Positions 46,501 to 60,074 of a stretch of 64,000 nt of DNA are shown here, one piece after another (position 1 is the first letter of the stretch; each line of letters begins with the position of its first letter). The stretch is from positions 25,674,501 through 25,738,500 of the forward strand of contig NC_133389.1 in the NCBI RefSeq assembly GCF_047511655.1. Reading direction: 5' to 3'. The stretch comes from Castor canadensis. Lineage: Eukaryota; Chordata; Mammalia; Rodentia; Castoridae. Under the pieces are notes generated by a model that saw only the letters and a program-made list of their open reading frames with translations, made no database searches and was not told the DNA's origin. The translations under genes and the position numbers were made by a program.

Positions 46501-48554
46501 CAGTTTTCAAAACCTATTTTTACTTCTCAAGTGTTAGGTGCTTTGTATACAGCACCTAAACCTTAACCTTCCTTAACCATGAAATGAGTTGCAAATATTT
46601 TTCCATTTGTCATTTCTATATTGCTTTAAGATAAGAACTTTTGATTTTACCCCTTTGCATTTGGGTTATCAGGGGGTCATTTAACTCTTAAGCCTCTGTT
46701 TTCTATTGATAAAATGAAGATAATAATTGCTCTTTTTGCCTCACAAACTCTTGTTACAAGGACTAAGTGGTATTTGTTGAAAATTCTTTCTAAAGTCTCA
46801 TTCAAATATGAGTCATTTCAAAGTGGCACCCAGCACATCCAATAACACAATTTGTGCAGATGGGAGAAAGCTGCCTTCTCTTTTCTCTCTCACTCTCTTC
46901 TTAGAGATAATCTCCATTAATCTAATCATGGTCTTCTAGAACCAGTAAGAAAACCTACCTATTGCCACCTCTACAGGAGTAACTGACTTGAAATTAAGTT
47001 GGGGAAGTAATGCCTATGCTCATAAATTAGTAAGAAGTAGTGGGCAAGTTTCAAAACCAACGAAGTGCTAACAAGGCAGGCTCCATGACTTTACTTTCCT
47101 CTTACAAATTATATTCAGAAGTCATTTGTCAAACATTCGATTATGAAATCAAGCACTGCCTATACCTGCATAGAGGAAAGGCCTGGCACAGGGTGAGAGA
47201 TTTTGAACCTATACAAAAGGCACAACCCCCATTCTCAATTTGCTTAGCAAAGTCTAATTGGATGAGTTTATATGTAAATAGCTGGCATCTTCATTAGCTG
47301 TCACAATTAATTACTAAGTACTAGTTACTGGCATAGAAATTAATCTTGTCTAAAACAAGCAGAGAGAAGATTGTTTAGCCCACAGAACTGACAGAAAACA
47401 TGGGCTAACAGAGACCACAGCGAGGTCTCACCCGAGAGCCTTCCTAGGGCACTGCCGTGGCATGATGCCTTTCAATACTTACCAGTGTTCTTGGATGGCA
47501 TGAGGTTGGGAGAAGGAGGGTTTTTTTCACACCTGCTTTGTCTTCTCTAGTAGAAGACAGCCACCCCCAAACCTGAAACTCCATACATAGGGGGGAATTG
47601 CTCCAAAATAGTAGGGTTGGATGCTGAGGTCTATGATGTAAATTAAATGTGTTCCCAAAATTCCTGTGTTGGAAACTTATTCCCTAATGCAACAGTGTTG
47701 AGAGGGCGGACTTCTAAGGGATCATGAGGGCAGAGGCTTAAGCACCTAGAATGTGATTAACGGGCACCTCAAACATAACTGACCAACACAGAACTTTTGT
47801 TTTCTTCATCTGAACCTGATCTTCCTACTTCACTCTGCTCTGGTTCCTTTTTCAATGGTGGCACATAGATTTCATTTAAATTGACTATTTCCTTTCCTTC
47901 CTTACAGCATTTTAAAACACCTTGCTTCCCCCAAATCTGTGGTGATTATTTTCTAACTCAATTTCAGATAGATGATCTATTATAGTGGCTGTAATTCACT
48001 TTTAAATGTGTGTAACTTTCCTGTAACTTTGAAATTATATCTACTCTCCAGTACCCCCCACCCCCCCAAAAAAAGTAAATATAAAAGCTAGGAGGGAGTG
48101 AGCAACTGTGTCAAATGATGTTTATGGGTCTAGTGATATTTAAACTCAACCTTTGAATTTGGCAATTTGAGCATCGCAGTGGAGGATAGATGTGAAGGCC
48201 TGACTGGTATAGAGCAAGAGTAGGTAGTAGAAGAGCCTTAAGGATGAGAGAAATAACAGCGTATTTGCAAGCTTATGCTAGTGAGTCAGTAGAGGAAGGA
48301 CTGATGGCTCCAAGAAGGGAAAATCCAGGGAGCAAAGCCCTCAGGTTGAGAGAGAAAATGGGGCCTAGTGCCCAAGGTAAGGGCTTAGTGCCAGTTGATA
48401 AGAGCATAGTTGGTTCCTAGGCAGATGCAGGTAGTCAATGCCCTTCAGCCAAAGGCCTCCAGGAGTAATGGGGTCATTACTCCTTACAGTGGAGGACCCA
48501 CACTGCAGGGAAGTGTGAGGCGGCTTAGTAAGAGGGTTAGAAAGCACCTCTTGG
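46501..48554. other. Intergenic DNA with MIR and LTR-like pieces
   Basis: About 46660-46780 resembles MIR plus (ttaactcttaagcctctgtt, gataaaatgaagataataat). About 47630-47770 resembles the 5' part of an old LTR-type repeat (aaattcctgtgttggaaact, ggatcatgagggcagaggct). Other parts are single-copy. The 85-codon frame at 47040-47297 has no recognisable domain. Confidence 0.45.
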
Positions 48555-49735
48555 GCTGGGGATGTAGCTCAGTGGTAGAGGGGTTGCCTAGCATGTGTGA
48601 GGCCCTGGGTTGGACCCTGAGCCAGTCCCCCAACCCTCCACCAAAAAAGTACTTCTTGCAAGTTTTGATTTTGATTTGGTGATTTTGCAGGATCATGGAA
48701 GTTGGTGCTCACTCTGGATTGGCTGTGTTGAGAAAGCAGAGACAATTTTGAATGGTAATCTCAATAAACTACAGGGAATGCAAATAACAGTGAAGCTAGA
48801 ACTACGATTGATAAAGGATCAATTGTCAATCCATACTAGCTAGGACACAGAGTATTTGGTCCCCTTTGTAGTTGGACAATGCTTTTTTTGTGGTGCTTGG
48901 GTTTGAACTTTGGACCTCGAGCTTGCTAGACAGGGGCTCTACTGCCTGAACCACTCTACCAGCCCGACAATGCCTGTGTTTTAGCTATATACAGATATGA
49001 TTAGAGTGGCCTTGTTTTTATCTGGATCTATCCAGGTCAGAGTGGCCTTGCTGACGTTCTGTTCTGTGAAATGATTTATATTCAACAAAGGCCAGGTTGA
49101 GTCCAAGTGACTCTTAACCAACACCAAGTCTGGCTTGGGTTGCTGCTTTTCATTTTCTTGTCAAGGACCTAGGAAGATGTGGACAGGAGAGTCTGAAGAC
49201 ATTGTCTTCTTGTATTTTTCTGTGAAACTGGAAGCAAGGCATCTGCTAAGTGTGGTGGTGATGCAAGAGGACATCTGAGACCTGACAGCAGGAAAGGTAT
49301 CAGAATCACTGGATGGGGAAATGTCAGAGAGCAGGAAGGATTTCTTGAAGTTACTGATTATATCTAAGTGAGAGACAGAATGGTTGTGGTTCTGCAGCCA
49401 CGCTGTTGCACAGGCTGTAGGCCCAGAGTTGTGGAGTCTGGTTTGAACAGGACCAAGTTTTTGTCAAACCACAGTGGGAAATGTTTAAATTCTGGCATTG
49501 CCATTAACATGACCCTAACACCTGGTATGTATGGTGAAGTTTAATGAGTAAATATGTATCAGATACCTGGAATACTGACTGGCTTGGGTAAGCACTCAGT
49601 ACGTATTATTTATTATCAACATAGTTTTTCCTGATCTAATTTTATTTTTTTTGGTGGTACTGGGGATTGAACTCAGGACCTTATGCTTGCCACGCAGGTA
49701 CTCTACTACCTGAGCCACTCCACCAGCTCCTGACC
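48555..49735. mobile_element. Three ID SINEs in single-copy DNA
   Basis: ID plus at 48555-48650 (gctggggatgtagctcagtg). ID reversed at 48885-48968 (gtggtgcttgggtttgaact). ID reversed at 49650-49735 (ggtggtactggggattgaac). About 48970-49645 is unassigned single-copy sequence. Confidence 0.8.
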
Positions 49736-52700
49736 TAGTTTTTTGATGTTAAGAGTCTTGGTATGGGGGTGGGGGAAAAAAGGGGAGAAAGAGTTCCTTT
49801 ACTGTTTTAATTAAATTAAATAAGGCAACAGACCAAGAAGCTGAACACAAAGAAATAAAGGGAAAAGATGAGCACAAGCAGTATTCCGTGTGTGAATTTA
49901 AGTCTAACAATAAATTCCCAAAGGGTCAAGTATTCTGGAGTGTGTATGTGTTTTATGGTTTATAGTAATACCAAGTTTTACGTGTCCTGTACCATAGCAT
50001 CCCTTAAAAACAAGATCACCAAGCATTTTTATACATAGGAAAATTTTACTAAGAAAATATAAGAACACACATCTTATTACAAGTAATGTATCATAAAAAG
50101 AGAAAAAAATAATTCACAAGTTTTTAGACCAATTCTTGAAACCATCTGTAAGAAATCAGTCTAGTATAATATATGCCACACAAGTTGTTCCCCTTCAGCT
50201 AAAATTCCTTAAGTAATCACAAGACTGGTCATCCTATCATCTTATCTTAAACACAAGGGCAAAAAAGGCTATGAGTATATACAATCAGGTGAATGTGTGG
50301 TTTCCCTAAAGTCCATAATTCATGCTTGGGATAAAGGGAATGCAAAAATTTTGGTTAACTTTAGAGCTCATAAGACAAAGTATAATAAAATATGGGCAGG
50401 ACTTCTGTCAAATATTTAGCTACAGTAGGTCTCTAAAAATCCCAATTCCATACATGTATTTTATATTATTACTTTCTAATTGTTCTCAGCTTTATTATTT
50501 TTTGGTGGTACTGGGGTTTGAATTCAGGGGCTCTACTACATGAATCACACCTCCAAAATGTTCTGGTCATTTTGGAGATAGGGTCTCAGGAACTATTTGC
50601 CTGGTCTGGCCTCAAACCATGATCCTACTGATCTCAGCCTTCTAAATAGTTAGGATTACAGACGTGAGCCACCGTGCCTGTTCTCACCACTTAATGGAAA
50701 TTGTGTACACATATAATGCGAGATCATTTAGGACCTACCTTATGATATAAATGCACTGTCACATGTGGCTGGCTTCACAAAGTGAATAGTGTTAATATAT
50801 TATCAGCCCTACTGAAATTGTGATGTAAAATTGTAGCAGTTGAATACTACTAAATCAAAAGATGTTAATGACCTGGTTACTGGGAATCTTTGGTGAAATT
50901 TATCAAATCCAAACCCAAATACTTAAAATGTTAAAGACTAACAAATAAAAGGCTTATATTGTGTTAGAATTAAAGATGGAAACAAAGTAAAAATCATTAA
51001 ATAGAGCTGTAGATTAATCTTGTAAGAATCAGTGAAGAAATTTCACTTGAAACTATTCTTGACAATTTGGATAAAATCACCTACAGAGGCCCTTCCTCAC
51101 TAAGAGGGGTATGAGTTAAGAGCCCAGGTCTGCCACTCACCATACAAGTCATTTAACCTCTCTGTGCTTCTATCCTTGTCTGTGAAACAGGGACAGAAAC
51201 AGGGTTATTATGATTAGATATGCAATGCTTGGAACACTTGGCACAGAGCAGGTGCTACCCACACCATTTAGCCATTACTGGCCAACTATGTATACCAAAC
51301 ATGATGCTAATAACTCAATGATTTAGTAGAAAAGACATTTAAAGTCAGGAAAGGGAAAATAATTTTTCTAAAACGTAAAAGTAAATCCTATTGAAGATGA
51401 AGCAGGACAGTGAGTTTGGGGCTAACCTGGGCTGCATGGTGAGATCCTGTTTCAACTTTCCCCTGCCACAAACACAAAAAACTAACCCACAAACTCACCA
51501 AACAAAAACAATCCCCCTGAGCAAATAAACATAAAACAAAAAAATACTGAAAACTGAGAAATATATATCCAGATTTACCTTAGTCTTAATGAGAATCGTA
51601 GTACTAAATATAAGAATAACTTCCCAAGTAGCAGTTTCAACTTTTTACTTGGAAAAAAACAAGATGACACAGCCATATGAAGAGTACATTGTTGGCAAAA
51701 TACTGTTTACTCAAAGATACAATACATTTAAGCCACTTGACTCATATATTCATTTTATGCAACTAAACCATGAACACATTTTCATATTTGCTTTTCTTTG
51801 AGGAACACAATTTTCCTTATCTAAGAAAGGAAAACAACTCTTTGAAAATTTAAACACTACTTTCAGTAACTCCCAGCAAGGATTAGAGAATTATGCAGTA
51901 AGAACGATGTTCTCCTTAAGCCAGCCTGAATTTACTGAAATTTGAAAAAAGCAGGTTTTTTTGGCTTACATTAAAATATTTTACTCTGATTCCAGATGAG
52001 GAGGAAGTTTTCTGTAGCTGAATTATCTTGAATATTTAAAGTATTAATTATGTTACTTTAGCGCAACTGTAGAGGGTTTCACTTACACACACAAAGTGCA
52101 AATCACAGAGGCTGACAACAAATCTGTGCCATGGTCTTACAGTCAGCAATGTCTGCACTAAACACAGGTGGCTCTGATGTGGTGCTATTCTGTTTTAGGA
52201 CTTCCCTCTAAATGGGATCCCAGTAAAGATCTCTGACATTTATATTAACGTTCTCAAGTATTACAGGTGCCCAACAGAGCCGATTCCATTTAGTTCAATA
52301 GAACACTGAAGCTATTTGAGTGTCAGTTATCCTTGAGAGATTCTGAATGGGCTTGAGCTACCAAGCATTTGGATGAGGTATCTTTTCTAAGAGGTTTTCT
52401 CTACTCCCCACCTTCCCCTTTGGGATTTTTGTTATCTGGGAGAAGTAATTAATGCTTCACACTCTTTAATCATTGTATTTCAGTCTTAATTCATTAGCAA
52501 ATCTTTTGCAAAAATGTGAAGTCTTATTTCTCCAGAGGCTGATAATTTAGAGAAAAGTCAAAGGGATAAAGTAAGTCCTGTCATTAGAGAGCTAATAACA
52601 AAATAGGAAACCCACAAAAATGTCCATTTGATAGTTTATCTCTTACAAAAGAAACATATTTACTAGATTTCACAGAAGCATGCTGTATATCTACAATATA

Positions 52701-52899
52701 GAATCAAACAGTATCTCAGTTTTAATGTTTTCAGAAAAAAGCCTGATTACAAGCTCTATAACTTGTCCTCATAAACATCTTGTAAAAATGAAACTAAATG
52801 AAAGCTATTCTGCGTAAGACACACATTCAGTTGGTCTTTTCCACATAAACTGAATCATATACTAGCGTGTAAGCACTAAACTCGAAATGCACACCCAAA
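49736..52899. other. ME2-ELAC1 intergenic DNA
   Basis: A reversed ID-B1 dimer at 50495-50690 (ggtggtactggggtttgaat) and a MIR plus at about 51105-51260 (ctctgtgcttctatccttgt). About 51395-51470 is a B1-like remnant (cctgggctgcatggtgagat). About 51540-52900 is AT-rich, largely free of young repeats, and unassigned. Confidence 0.55.
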
Positions 52900-53240
52900 G
52901 TACTGTGGAGCAATGCCGCTCGGCGTGTTCTCTGCACCAGCGGCCTGGGCACCAACTGGAGCTGGTCAGAAGTGCCAGGTCTAAAGCCACACCCTGGCGC
53001 CCACAAATGCATCTGCATCAGCATGGGTTAGTTGTCCAGATGATTCTGACATCCATGTTAAGGCGGTAACAGTGAGGGCAAGGGATAAGTGTGCATCAGA
53101 ATCCCCCAGGGATTCTGCTAAATATGCCCCCAGCAGGGCTCTGTCCCTGACACTTGGGGTTCTGGAGGGAGGGAGATCAGAGGCATCTCCACTTAAAAGG
53201 TTCACAGTGATTCTGAGGCAATCTCCTGGTTAAGAATTCA
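52900..53240. mobile_element. MER5A-like hAT transposon remnants
   Basis: About 52900-53065 and 53080-53240 each show the layout of short non-autonomous hAT elements: gatgattctgacatccatgt near 53040, and gtgcatcagaatcccccagg then agtgattctgaggcaatctc near 53090-53230. Overlapping short frames here are not genes. Confidence 0.5.
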
Positions 53241-53244
53241 TCCT

Positions 53245-53745
53245 TGAGCTGGGTGTGTGCTTCTCACCTGTAATCCCAGCACTTAAGAGACTTGAGGCAG
53301 AAGGATCACAAGTTTGAGACCAGCTGGGGCTACATAGTGGGGAGACCCTGCCTCAAAAAAAAAAGAAAGTCCACCCTTATAAAATATTTAAACTAAAATG
53401 TTTCCATTATTGTCCACAAACCTTAACCTCCCTCGTTATCACATCACAACCCAGGCAGATAAGAAAAACGTGTCTGCACTTTTTCCTAAGTAATTACTGA
53501 AAACTAATCTACAGAATTTCTTCTCTATGCAAAAGGAGGAGAGACTCTCCATTGCTGTTCTTCAAACTAAGGTGGTTTTTTTTTTGGCGGTACTGGGGCT
53601 TGAACTCAGGGCTTCCACCTGTCCTTTTTTGTGAAGGTATTTTTCCGAGTCACAGTCTCGCGGAACTATTTGCCTGCACTGCCTTCGAACCTCGATCCTC
53701 CTGATCTCTGCCTCCTAATTACAGGTGTGAGCCTGCAGCATCCAG
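53245..53745. mobile_element. B1 SINE and truncated ID-B1 in reverse
   Basis: B1 plus at 53250-53365 (ctgtaatcccagcacttaag, gggctacatagtgg, poly-A). Reversed composite at about 53575-53745 whose ID part is shortened (ggcggtactggggcttgaac). Confidence 0.8.
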
Positions 53746-55727
53746 CAATAATTACCTTCTTGCTAGGGAAAAGCTCCCATAAGAGGCCCAAATGTTTTAG
53801 CTTCTCCAATTTGCTGCCGTTATGGCTTCCTCCTCTCTCCTCCTCAAGGGTAACAGTTCCTGCCTGTATTTTTAAATGTTAAAATTTTAACTTATACCCA
53901 ATCAGTCCTACTTGTTAAAATATTAGTTAAGAAATAACATGATAAAATAGGTAGCTTCCAAAGAAGACTAAAGAAATATAAACTTTTTACCTTACATAAG
54001 CAGGCTATATTCCATTTAGTCTATTTTTTCTTTTAAATATTTAATGGTTTCCATTGAGTCATGTTCAATAAACAAGCATCTTAGTAAAGTTACTTTAATT
54101 CAGTGTATGTCCATGCCTTCAATAAGCTAAGCAAAAATAAATAAATAAATAAAGGCTTTTAATTATAATACTTATTCAACTAAATCAAGATTTCACACAG
54201 AATTTTTTAGGGGGGATTTTGCTCTGACGAAAACATAAAACTTTGATCTTTAACTTAAAAGAAACAAATGATCTTGTTCATTATTTTGTGAAACAGACTT
54301 CTGACTCTACTCATCTGTTAAATGAATTAACCATTTCCCTACACTGAGTGTCAATGTCATTTCAAACATTCTTTTTTGCTTTTTTGTGGTCCTGTGCATT
54401 GAACCAAGTCTTGCACATGTTAAGAATTCTTAAAATAATAAAATATATTCAATATTTAGAACCAATCTCTATAGACAGAAGGGAAGATGAACAACAATGA
54501 AATAACCCCCTTTTTTTTCTACAGGGAAATATCAAATGTTTATATGGGTATATAACCATGAATCATTTTTTTCTTTTTTTTTGGTGAGACTGGGGTTTGA
54601 ACTCAGGCTTTGCACTTGCAAACCAGGTGCTCTAATGCGTGAGCCACACCTCCAGTCCATCTTGCTCTGGTTATTTTGGAGATGGGGGTTTCATGAACTA
54701 TTTGCCCAGGCTGGCCTCAAATTGTGATTCTCCTGATCTATCTTCCAAGTAGGTAGAATTACAAGTGTGAGCCACCATACCTGGCACCATGAATAATCTC
54801 TATTGTTGTTACTATTCAAAATGAGAATTTAAAAGTTTTGTCCACTCAAAACACCCATAGTAAGCCAGTATGATAGCTAAACCACTATTTCTCAAGATAC
54901 TTTTGGATTTTCCTTAGAATCTTCAATATGTAAGCCACATAGTAAACTGGTCTCTTTAGCAGTTATTATCCACTTTTCTGGGATTAAAAATGTCATTTCA
55001 TTGTCTGAACACCTACCTTATTCATCCCCACTTAGTTCTGAAATGTATTAAGTAGAGAAAGCACTGTCACTACTACTACCAATGTTCAAGAATGTATCAT
55101 ACTCCTTGAGAATCCCACAATTACTTCAAGTAATAAACAGCGCCACTGTTAGAGTAAGGGATAGTCTCTCTGGTAATATACCACTCACTCTGATGTGAAA
55201 CATGGCTAATTTATTTTCAGACAGTCACATGACACTAGGCATAATGTGGAGACACCACATACTTCCTCAATTACGAGTTAAGAAAAATGAAACTATGTGT
55301 TTTCATAATAAGCCTAAATTTCTAGTTGGACAGTAAGATAGTATAACTGAAATGATTAACTTTAAGATATTATTTTTATTAAATAAAAGTGATTTTTATA
55401 CACTTGTTTCAAATGACTTTTATTTACCTAAAGGCAGCAGTAGTTCCTATTAGGCTCTCATAATGTTAGTTAAGCCTTGATTTAGTACCAGAAAATAAAC
55501 AGGGAAAATCTTTTCTATTTCCCTAGATCTGTCTACTACAAAGGAATTACAGATTCATGATGGTAAAATGAAGCAGATACAAAAAAAGTTTTAGATACTG
55601 ATAATTTTTCTTTGGAAGTTGGTTAAAATTTGACTTCTCAAAATTCTACACTTATACCCACAGAAGTAAAGTTCTATCTTAATAAGCCTAAAAGGGCTGA
55701 AAGAAGGTAATTACCTCTTTTTTTGGG
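53746..55727. other. ME2 3' flank, AT-rich, with a reversed SINE
   Basis: A reversed ID-B1 dimer is at 54575-54790 (ggtgagactggggtttgaac) and a short ID-like remnant at about 54385-54425. An (AAAT)n run is near 54138-54155. Candidate minus-strand polyadenylation signals for ME2 (plus-strand tttatt) are at 55375-55380 and 55419-55424. Which signal is used cannot be read from the sequence. Confidence 0.5.
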
Positions 55728-55945
55728 GGGGAGTGGTTGGGGACTAAGGTTTGAACTCAGGTACTGTGCTCACAAAGCAGGTGCTCTACCACTTGAGCCA
55801 CACCTCCGGTCCATTCTGCTCTGTTATTTTGGAGACGGGGTCTTGAGAACTATTTGCCTGGTCTGGCCTGGAACCTCGGTTTTCCCAATCCCAGACTCCC
55901 CAGTAGTAAGGATTACAGGCTGAGCCACTGGCTCTTGGCAGATAA
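55728..55945 (-). mobile_element. ID-B1 composite SINE in reverse
   Basis: actaaggtttgaactcaggt, ccacttgagccacacctccg, then reversed B1 (gagacggggtcttgagaact). It may fall inside the ME2 3' UTR if the polyadenylation sites near 55.4 kb are used. Confidence 0.85.
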
Positions 55946-56285
55946 TTACCTCTAAGAGTGAATAACGAATACCTTGGCAAGCATAAACAAGAGTAAAAGT
56001 GAAGATACCCACAAATACATTTTTAACATCTCTTGGACGTGCTATGGGCTACAAATCAGGACTAAAGCATTCCGCTTATTTGACTGTAGGGTACTGGTGG
56101 GCCTTAACAGTAGAGAGAACACATCTACCTCCAACAGACATGTACATTCGTGGGAAAAAATAAGTCAAGCATTAAGTGGTAGGGAAAAACAAAACACAGG
56201 TAACACCATAAATCTGAGAACATTATCTTTTTGTCTAAAAAAGAGGGGGTTCCCTGAAGCATGAAAAGTACTAGTGAGAATGCCT

Positions 56286-56453
56286 CTACTCTGTTATCTG
56301 GGGAGGTCTCGATGCAGATTCTGGCCATTCATACACATCTGGCAGCAGGGAATCATATTCACTCCGCCATACTCTTTCTCTAATATAACTGGCCTTGTCT
56401 TCAGGTTCTGGGTATCGGAAAGCAATTTTATTAGCATACAGGTATTCTGTAAC
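56286..56453 (-). CDS. ME2: ME2 last coding exon (C-terminal 55 residues)
   Basis: ME2 is the mitochondrial NAD(P)-dependent malic enzyme that converts malate to pyruvate and CO2. This exon follows a ttttcag acceptor (56454-56460, minus strand) and starts [20 protein letters not shown]. It continues through the tract [17 protein letters not shown] and ends PPQITE with TAG at 56286-56288. The C-terminus PPxITE and the [20 protein letters not shown] block match human ME2 as I remember it. The phase fits the preceding exon, which ends on a complete Lys codon. If total length equals human (584), this is residues 530-584, a C-terminal helical and tail region away from the catalytic centre. Confidence 0.96.
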   Translation of the reverse strand, partial: VTEYLYANKIAFRYPEPEDKASYIRERVWRSEYDSLLPDVYEWPESASRPPQITE

Positions 56454-58139
56454 CTGAAAAAAAAACAAGATTACTGTGTAGGTGCTGAGAATCATCCTAT
56501 CTGAGAAATAAAGTACTGTTAGAACACATGGAAATGAATGGTATTTTTCTTTTTTCAAGAGAAAAAAATAACATTAATTCATTTCAAAACATCAGAAAAC
56601 TGTATCTGCAAAGTTTAAAAGACAAAGTAAAATTTACCTTTGGCCTGGAGGTGTGGCTCAAGTGGTAGCAAACCTGCCTAGCAAGCATGAAGTCCTGACT
56701 TCAAACCCCAGTACCACCCTCTGTCCCCCCCAAAATTTCACCTTTCATCTCTTGAGTCTAATGTGTGTTACTTACTTCTAGTGACCCAGAGAAGAATTAC
56801 TAGCTTTTTAACATTTCCTTAGTTCTTCAATTCCACAAATTTAAGTTCTATCATATCTGAGTCCAGTAGACACACCTGGGTGATTTGCCCAGGCTGGGAT
56901 TCCCCACTGCCCTGCTGAAAGAGTGGTCTTAGGAGCTGTGATGTATAGGAGATGTTACTTTATAGTCATAGTGCTCTAGTAGGGGTGAGAACCTAGCTCA
57001 AAACTGAGCCAGATGTTTTCACTCCAGGATTTGGATTAAGAACCATAGAAATCATTATAAATCAAGTGTTGAACACTAGACATAAGGTGGCTTGAGTGGA
57101 TTTCAGATTTCTGCAACAAAGCCACACACCATGACTGGTGGTTAGTAAACCTTCTGAGTTTCAGTCTGATGTCAAATGAGTATAACCAATTTCCTCAGGA
57201 TGGCAGTGCCATTCCATTCTCAAGTTAGGTTTGACTTCAGCTTCAAAAGTAGTGACATATGGTTAAAAAAAAAAATTCACAGTTATGACTTGTTCCTCCA
57301 CCCCTAATTGTGACCACTATTAAAGTTTTTTATTTCAGTTTTATGAAAGAAAAATTTCATAACAAAATAATCACTGGTTCCCAGGGCTTTACCTTATTAT
57401 ATTTTGTGGTGGAAAATGTGATCGTTTTTATTCTATCATAGGTAACCGTTTATTAACAAACATATTAATATAGTTGATTGATCAGAAAAAGTAGGAAAGA
57501 ACTAGATCCTCAGTGGCAAGCAGAGAATAAATACCTGAGATTAAAAAACCCAAGGACCAAATAAACATGTGTCAGTACAGCTTGTTGCCCAAACTGCCCT
57601 TCTCAGTTTTTGTTCTAAATAGGAAAAAAGAAACTATTAAAAGATAAGCAAAGATTTCTTTTTCCAGGAAGATGAAGTAAAAATATTTCCCTATTTAGTA
57701 CAATTAAAATCACTGGATGTTATGAATGAAACAACCATAAGACAAGTCTAAGACAAGGAAAGAAGGCAGACCAGCAAGGGATCCTGAGACATGAAGAACA
57801 TGGTAGTTTTCTTTTGGCTTCATGTACCCCAGATTTGGAAATGAAAAAACTGGCAGCCCCCAAACACCCACAGGCACAGACAGAAGAAGCCTCAACAAAT
57901 GGCTGCTTTCTCCAGCCAAAGGACCAGAAGGACACTTGTTAGACTGTCAGGAGGGAGTAGACGTGACAGAGAGCTCCCTTCTCAAGTCTCAAGGGGCTGA
58001 ATGGGGAACCAGCACTTCTATCTACACCTGTAGTGACAAGACCACACACTCCTCTTCCTTTGCCAAAGCAGTTTCAGAGAAAGTCATTTAAAAAGACTTA
58101 AGTAAGGTTCAGAAACAAAAAAACAAAAACTACTTATCA

Positions 58140-60030
58140 TACCAAAAGTCAGGAAGATAACCAAATTGTAGGAAAAAACTGTTTTGACAACTGTAGATGT
58201 CAAAACCAAGATGAGAAAGATATTACAATTATCTGACAAGATTTTAAAGCAGCCATGATTTAAAAAAAAAAAAGCCTCAGAAAGCAATTATGAACATGCT
58301 TGATACAAATGAAAATTTAAAAACTGCAGAAAAGAAATAGAAACTTTCAATAAAAAAAGAGAAGTTATAAACAACCACATGAGCCTGGTGCTGATGGCTC
58401 ACGCTTATTATCCTAGCTGAAAGATCGGGAGGATCACAGCTCTAAGGCCAGCCCAGGCAAACAGTTCATGAGAACCGATCTCAAAAGTAACCAGAGCAAA
58501 ATAGACTGCAGGTGTGGCTGAAGTGGTGGAGCACCTGCTTTGCATGAAGCCCTCAGTTCCAACCCTAGTTCCACCAAAATAAAAAGAACCACATGAACAC
58601 TTGAGAGGCTTTAAGACCCTGCCTAAAAAAGAAAAAAACAAAAAAAACACCCAAAGAACCATATGAAAATGCCAGATCTGAAAAATGCAAGTAACTGAAG
58701 TATAGAATTTAGTGGATTAGATTAACAGAATGGAGAAACAGAGGAAAGAATCAGTGAACCAGAAGACAGAAATATGGATAATACTTATCTAAAAAGAAGA
58801 AAAAACAGACTTGGGAAAAACAGAATACAAGCCACAACAAAAATCCCAGTGTGTCAGGGAGCTGTGAGATTATAACAAAAGATGTAACATTCATGTCATC
58901 AGAGTCCTGGAAGGAGAAGAAAGAAGGGAGAGGCTAAACAAGTACTCAAATAATATCGGAAAACTTCCCAAATTTGGCAAAGGATATAAACTGCAGATTT
59001 GAAAAGCAAACTCCAAATCAGCTATACCAAAGTAATTCCACACCAAGAGACATCATAATTAAAATTATGAAGACAAAAAATTCTTGAAAGCAATGGGAGA
59101 GAAATGATACCTTAACTAGAAGGAAAAAGAGTTATAATGAGTGTATTTCTCTTCAGAAACCACGAGGGCAGAAGAAACAATATGTTATGTTTCAAGAGCT
59201 GAAAGAAAAAACTGTCAACCCAGAATCCTTCATCCAGCAAATCTTTTAGGAATGACAAGGAAATCAAGACATTCTCAGATGAAAGAAAACTACAAGAGTA
59301 AGCCACCTGATCTACCCTAAAAGAATTTCTCTAAATACAAAGGGTATAAGAAGAAGAGACAGGGAGGGAGGGAGGATGGGGGGAAGGGAGGAAGGAACAG
59401 GGAGGAAGGAAGGAAGGGAGGGAGGAAGGAAGGGAGGGAGGGAGGGAGGGAGGGGATGATGAACAAAAATCAGAGTAAACATATCCAGTATGATAAAATG
59501 ACAATAGCAATAGACTGTGGTAAGTTATGCACACACAATGCAATACCTAGAGCAACCACTAAAAAAGCTATATAAAAGAGATAAACTAAAAAAATTCTGT
59601 AGAGTGGCTTAAGATGTAGTACAGCAGTAGAGCATTAGCTTAGCATGCAGGAGGCCCTGGATTTGATCCCTGGCGACACATACACACATACAAGAACAAC
59701 AAAAGGCAACACATAATAATACTAAATATGTATGCACTCAACAACAGAGCTGCAAAACATGTGAAGGACAAAAAAAAGGCAACTGAATGGAGAAATAAAT
59801 CCACAAGTATAACACTAAAGTTGGGAGTATAACACCATATTACCCATCTTTCAACAATCTTTGGGAGAAGAACTAAGCTGACATATGTAGAATAAACCAT
59901 CAAACAAAAGCAAAATGCATTTAGCAATCTTAAATGTATCAAACAAAAAATATTAGAACTGAAAAAGAAATAGACAAATCTAGAATTATAGCTGAAACTA
60001 GCGCCATGCTATCTTAAAATATATGAAGTC
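58140..60030 (+). mobile_element. Old L1 copy, 5' to mid portion
   Basis: Phrases appear in L1 order. From the ORF1-side region: gaatcagtgaaccagaagac, cttcccaaatttggcaaagg, accacgagggcagaagaaac and caacccagaatccttcatcc. Then ORF2 endonuclease-side phrases: aaatatgtatgcactcaaca and ttagaactgaaaaagaaata. A B1-ID SINE (58380-58600), a (GGGA)/(GGAA) repeat (59355-59460) and an ID (59612-59690) are inserted. All frames are broken. Confidence 0.75.
59355..59460. repeat. (GGGA)n/(GGAA)n purine microsatellite
   Basis: About 100 bases of nearly pure purine on the plus strand, mixing ggga and ggaa units, inside the old L1 copy. G runs are spaced closely enough to allow G-quadruplex folding. Confidence 0.9.
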
Positions 60031-60074
60031 TGGTTCAGTCCTTGAATGGATTTCAGATTCCCTTTTTTTTTTTT

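Noticed and set aside
59640..60030. A 100-codon minus-strand frame in the ME2 intron
   Set aside because: It is the reverse of an old L1 ORF2-side fragment and an ID SINE.
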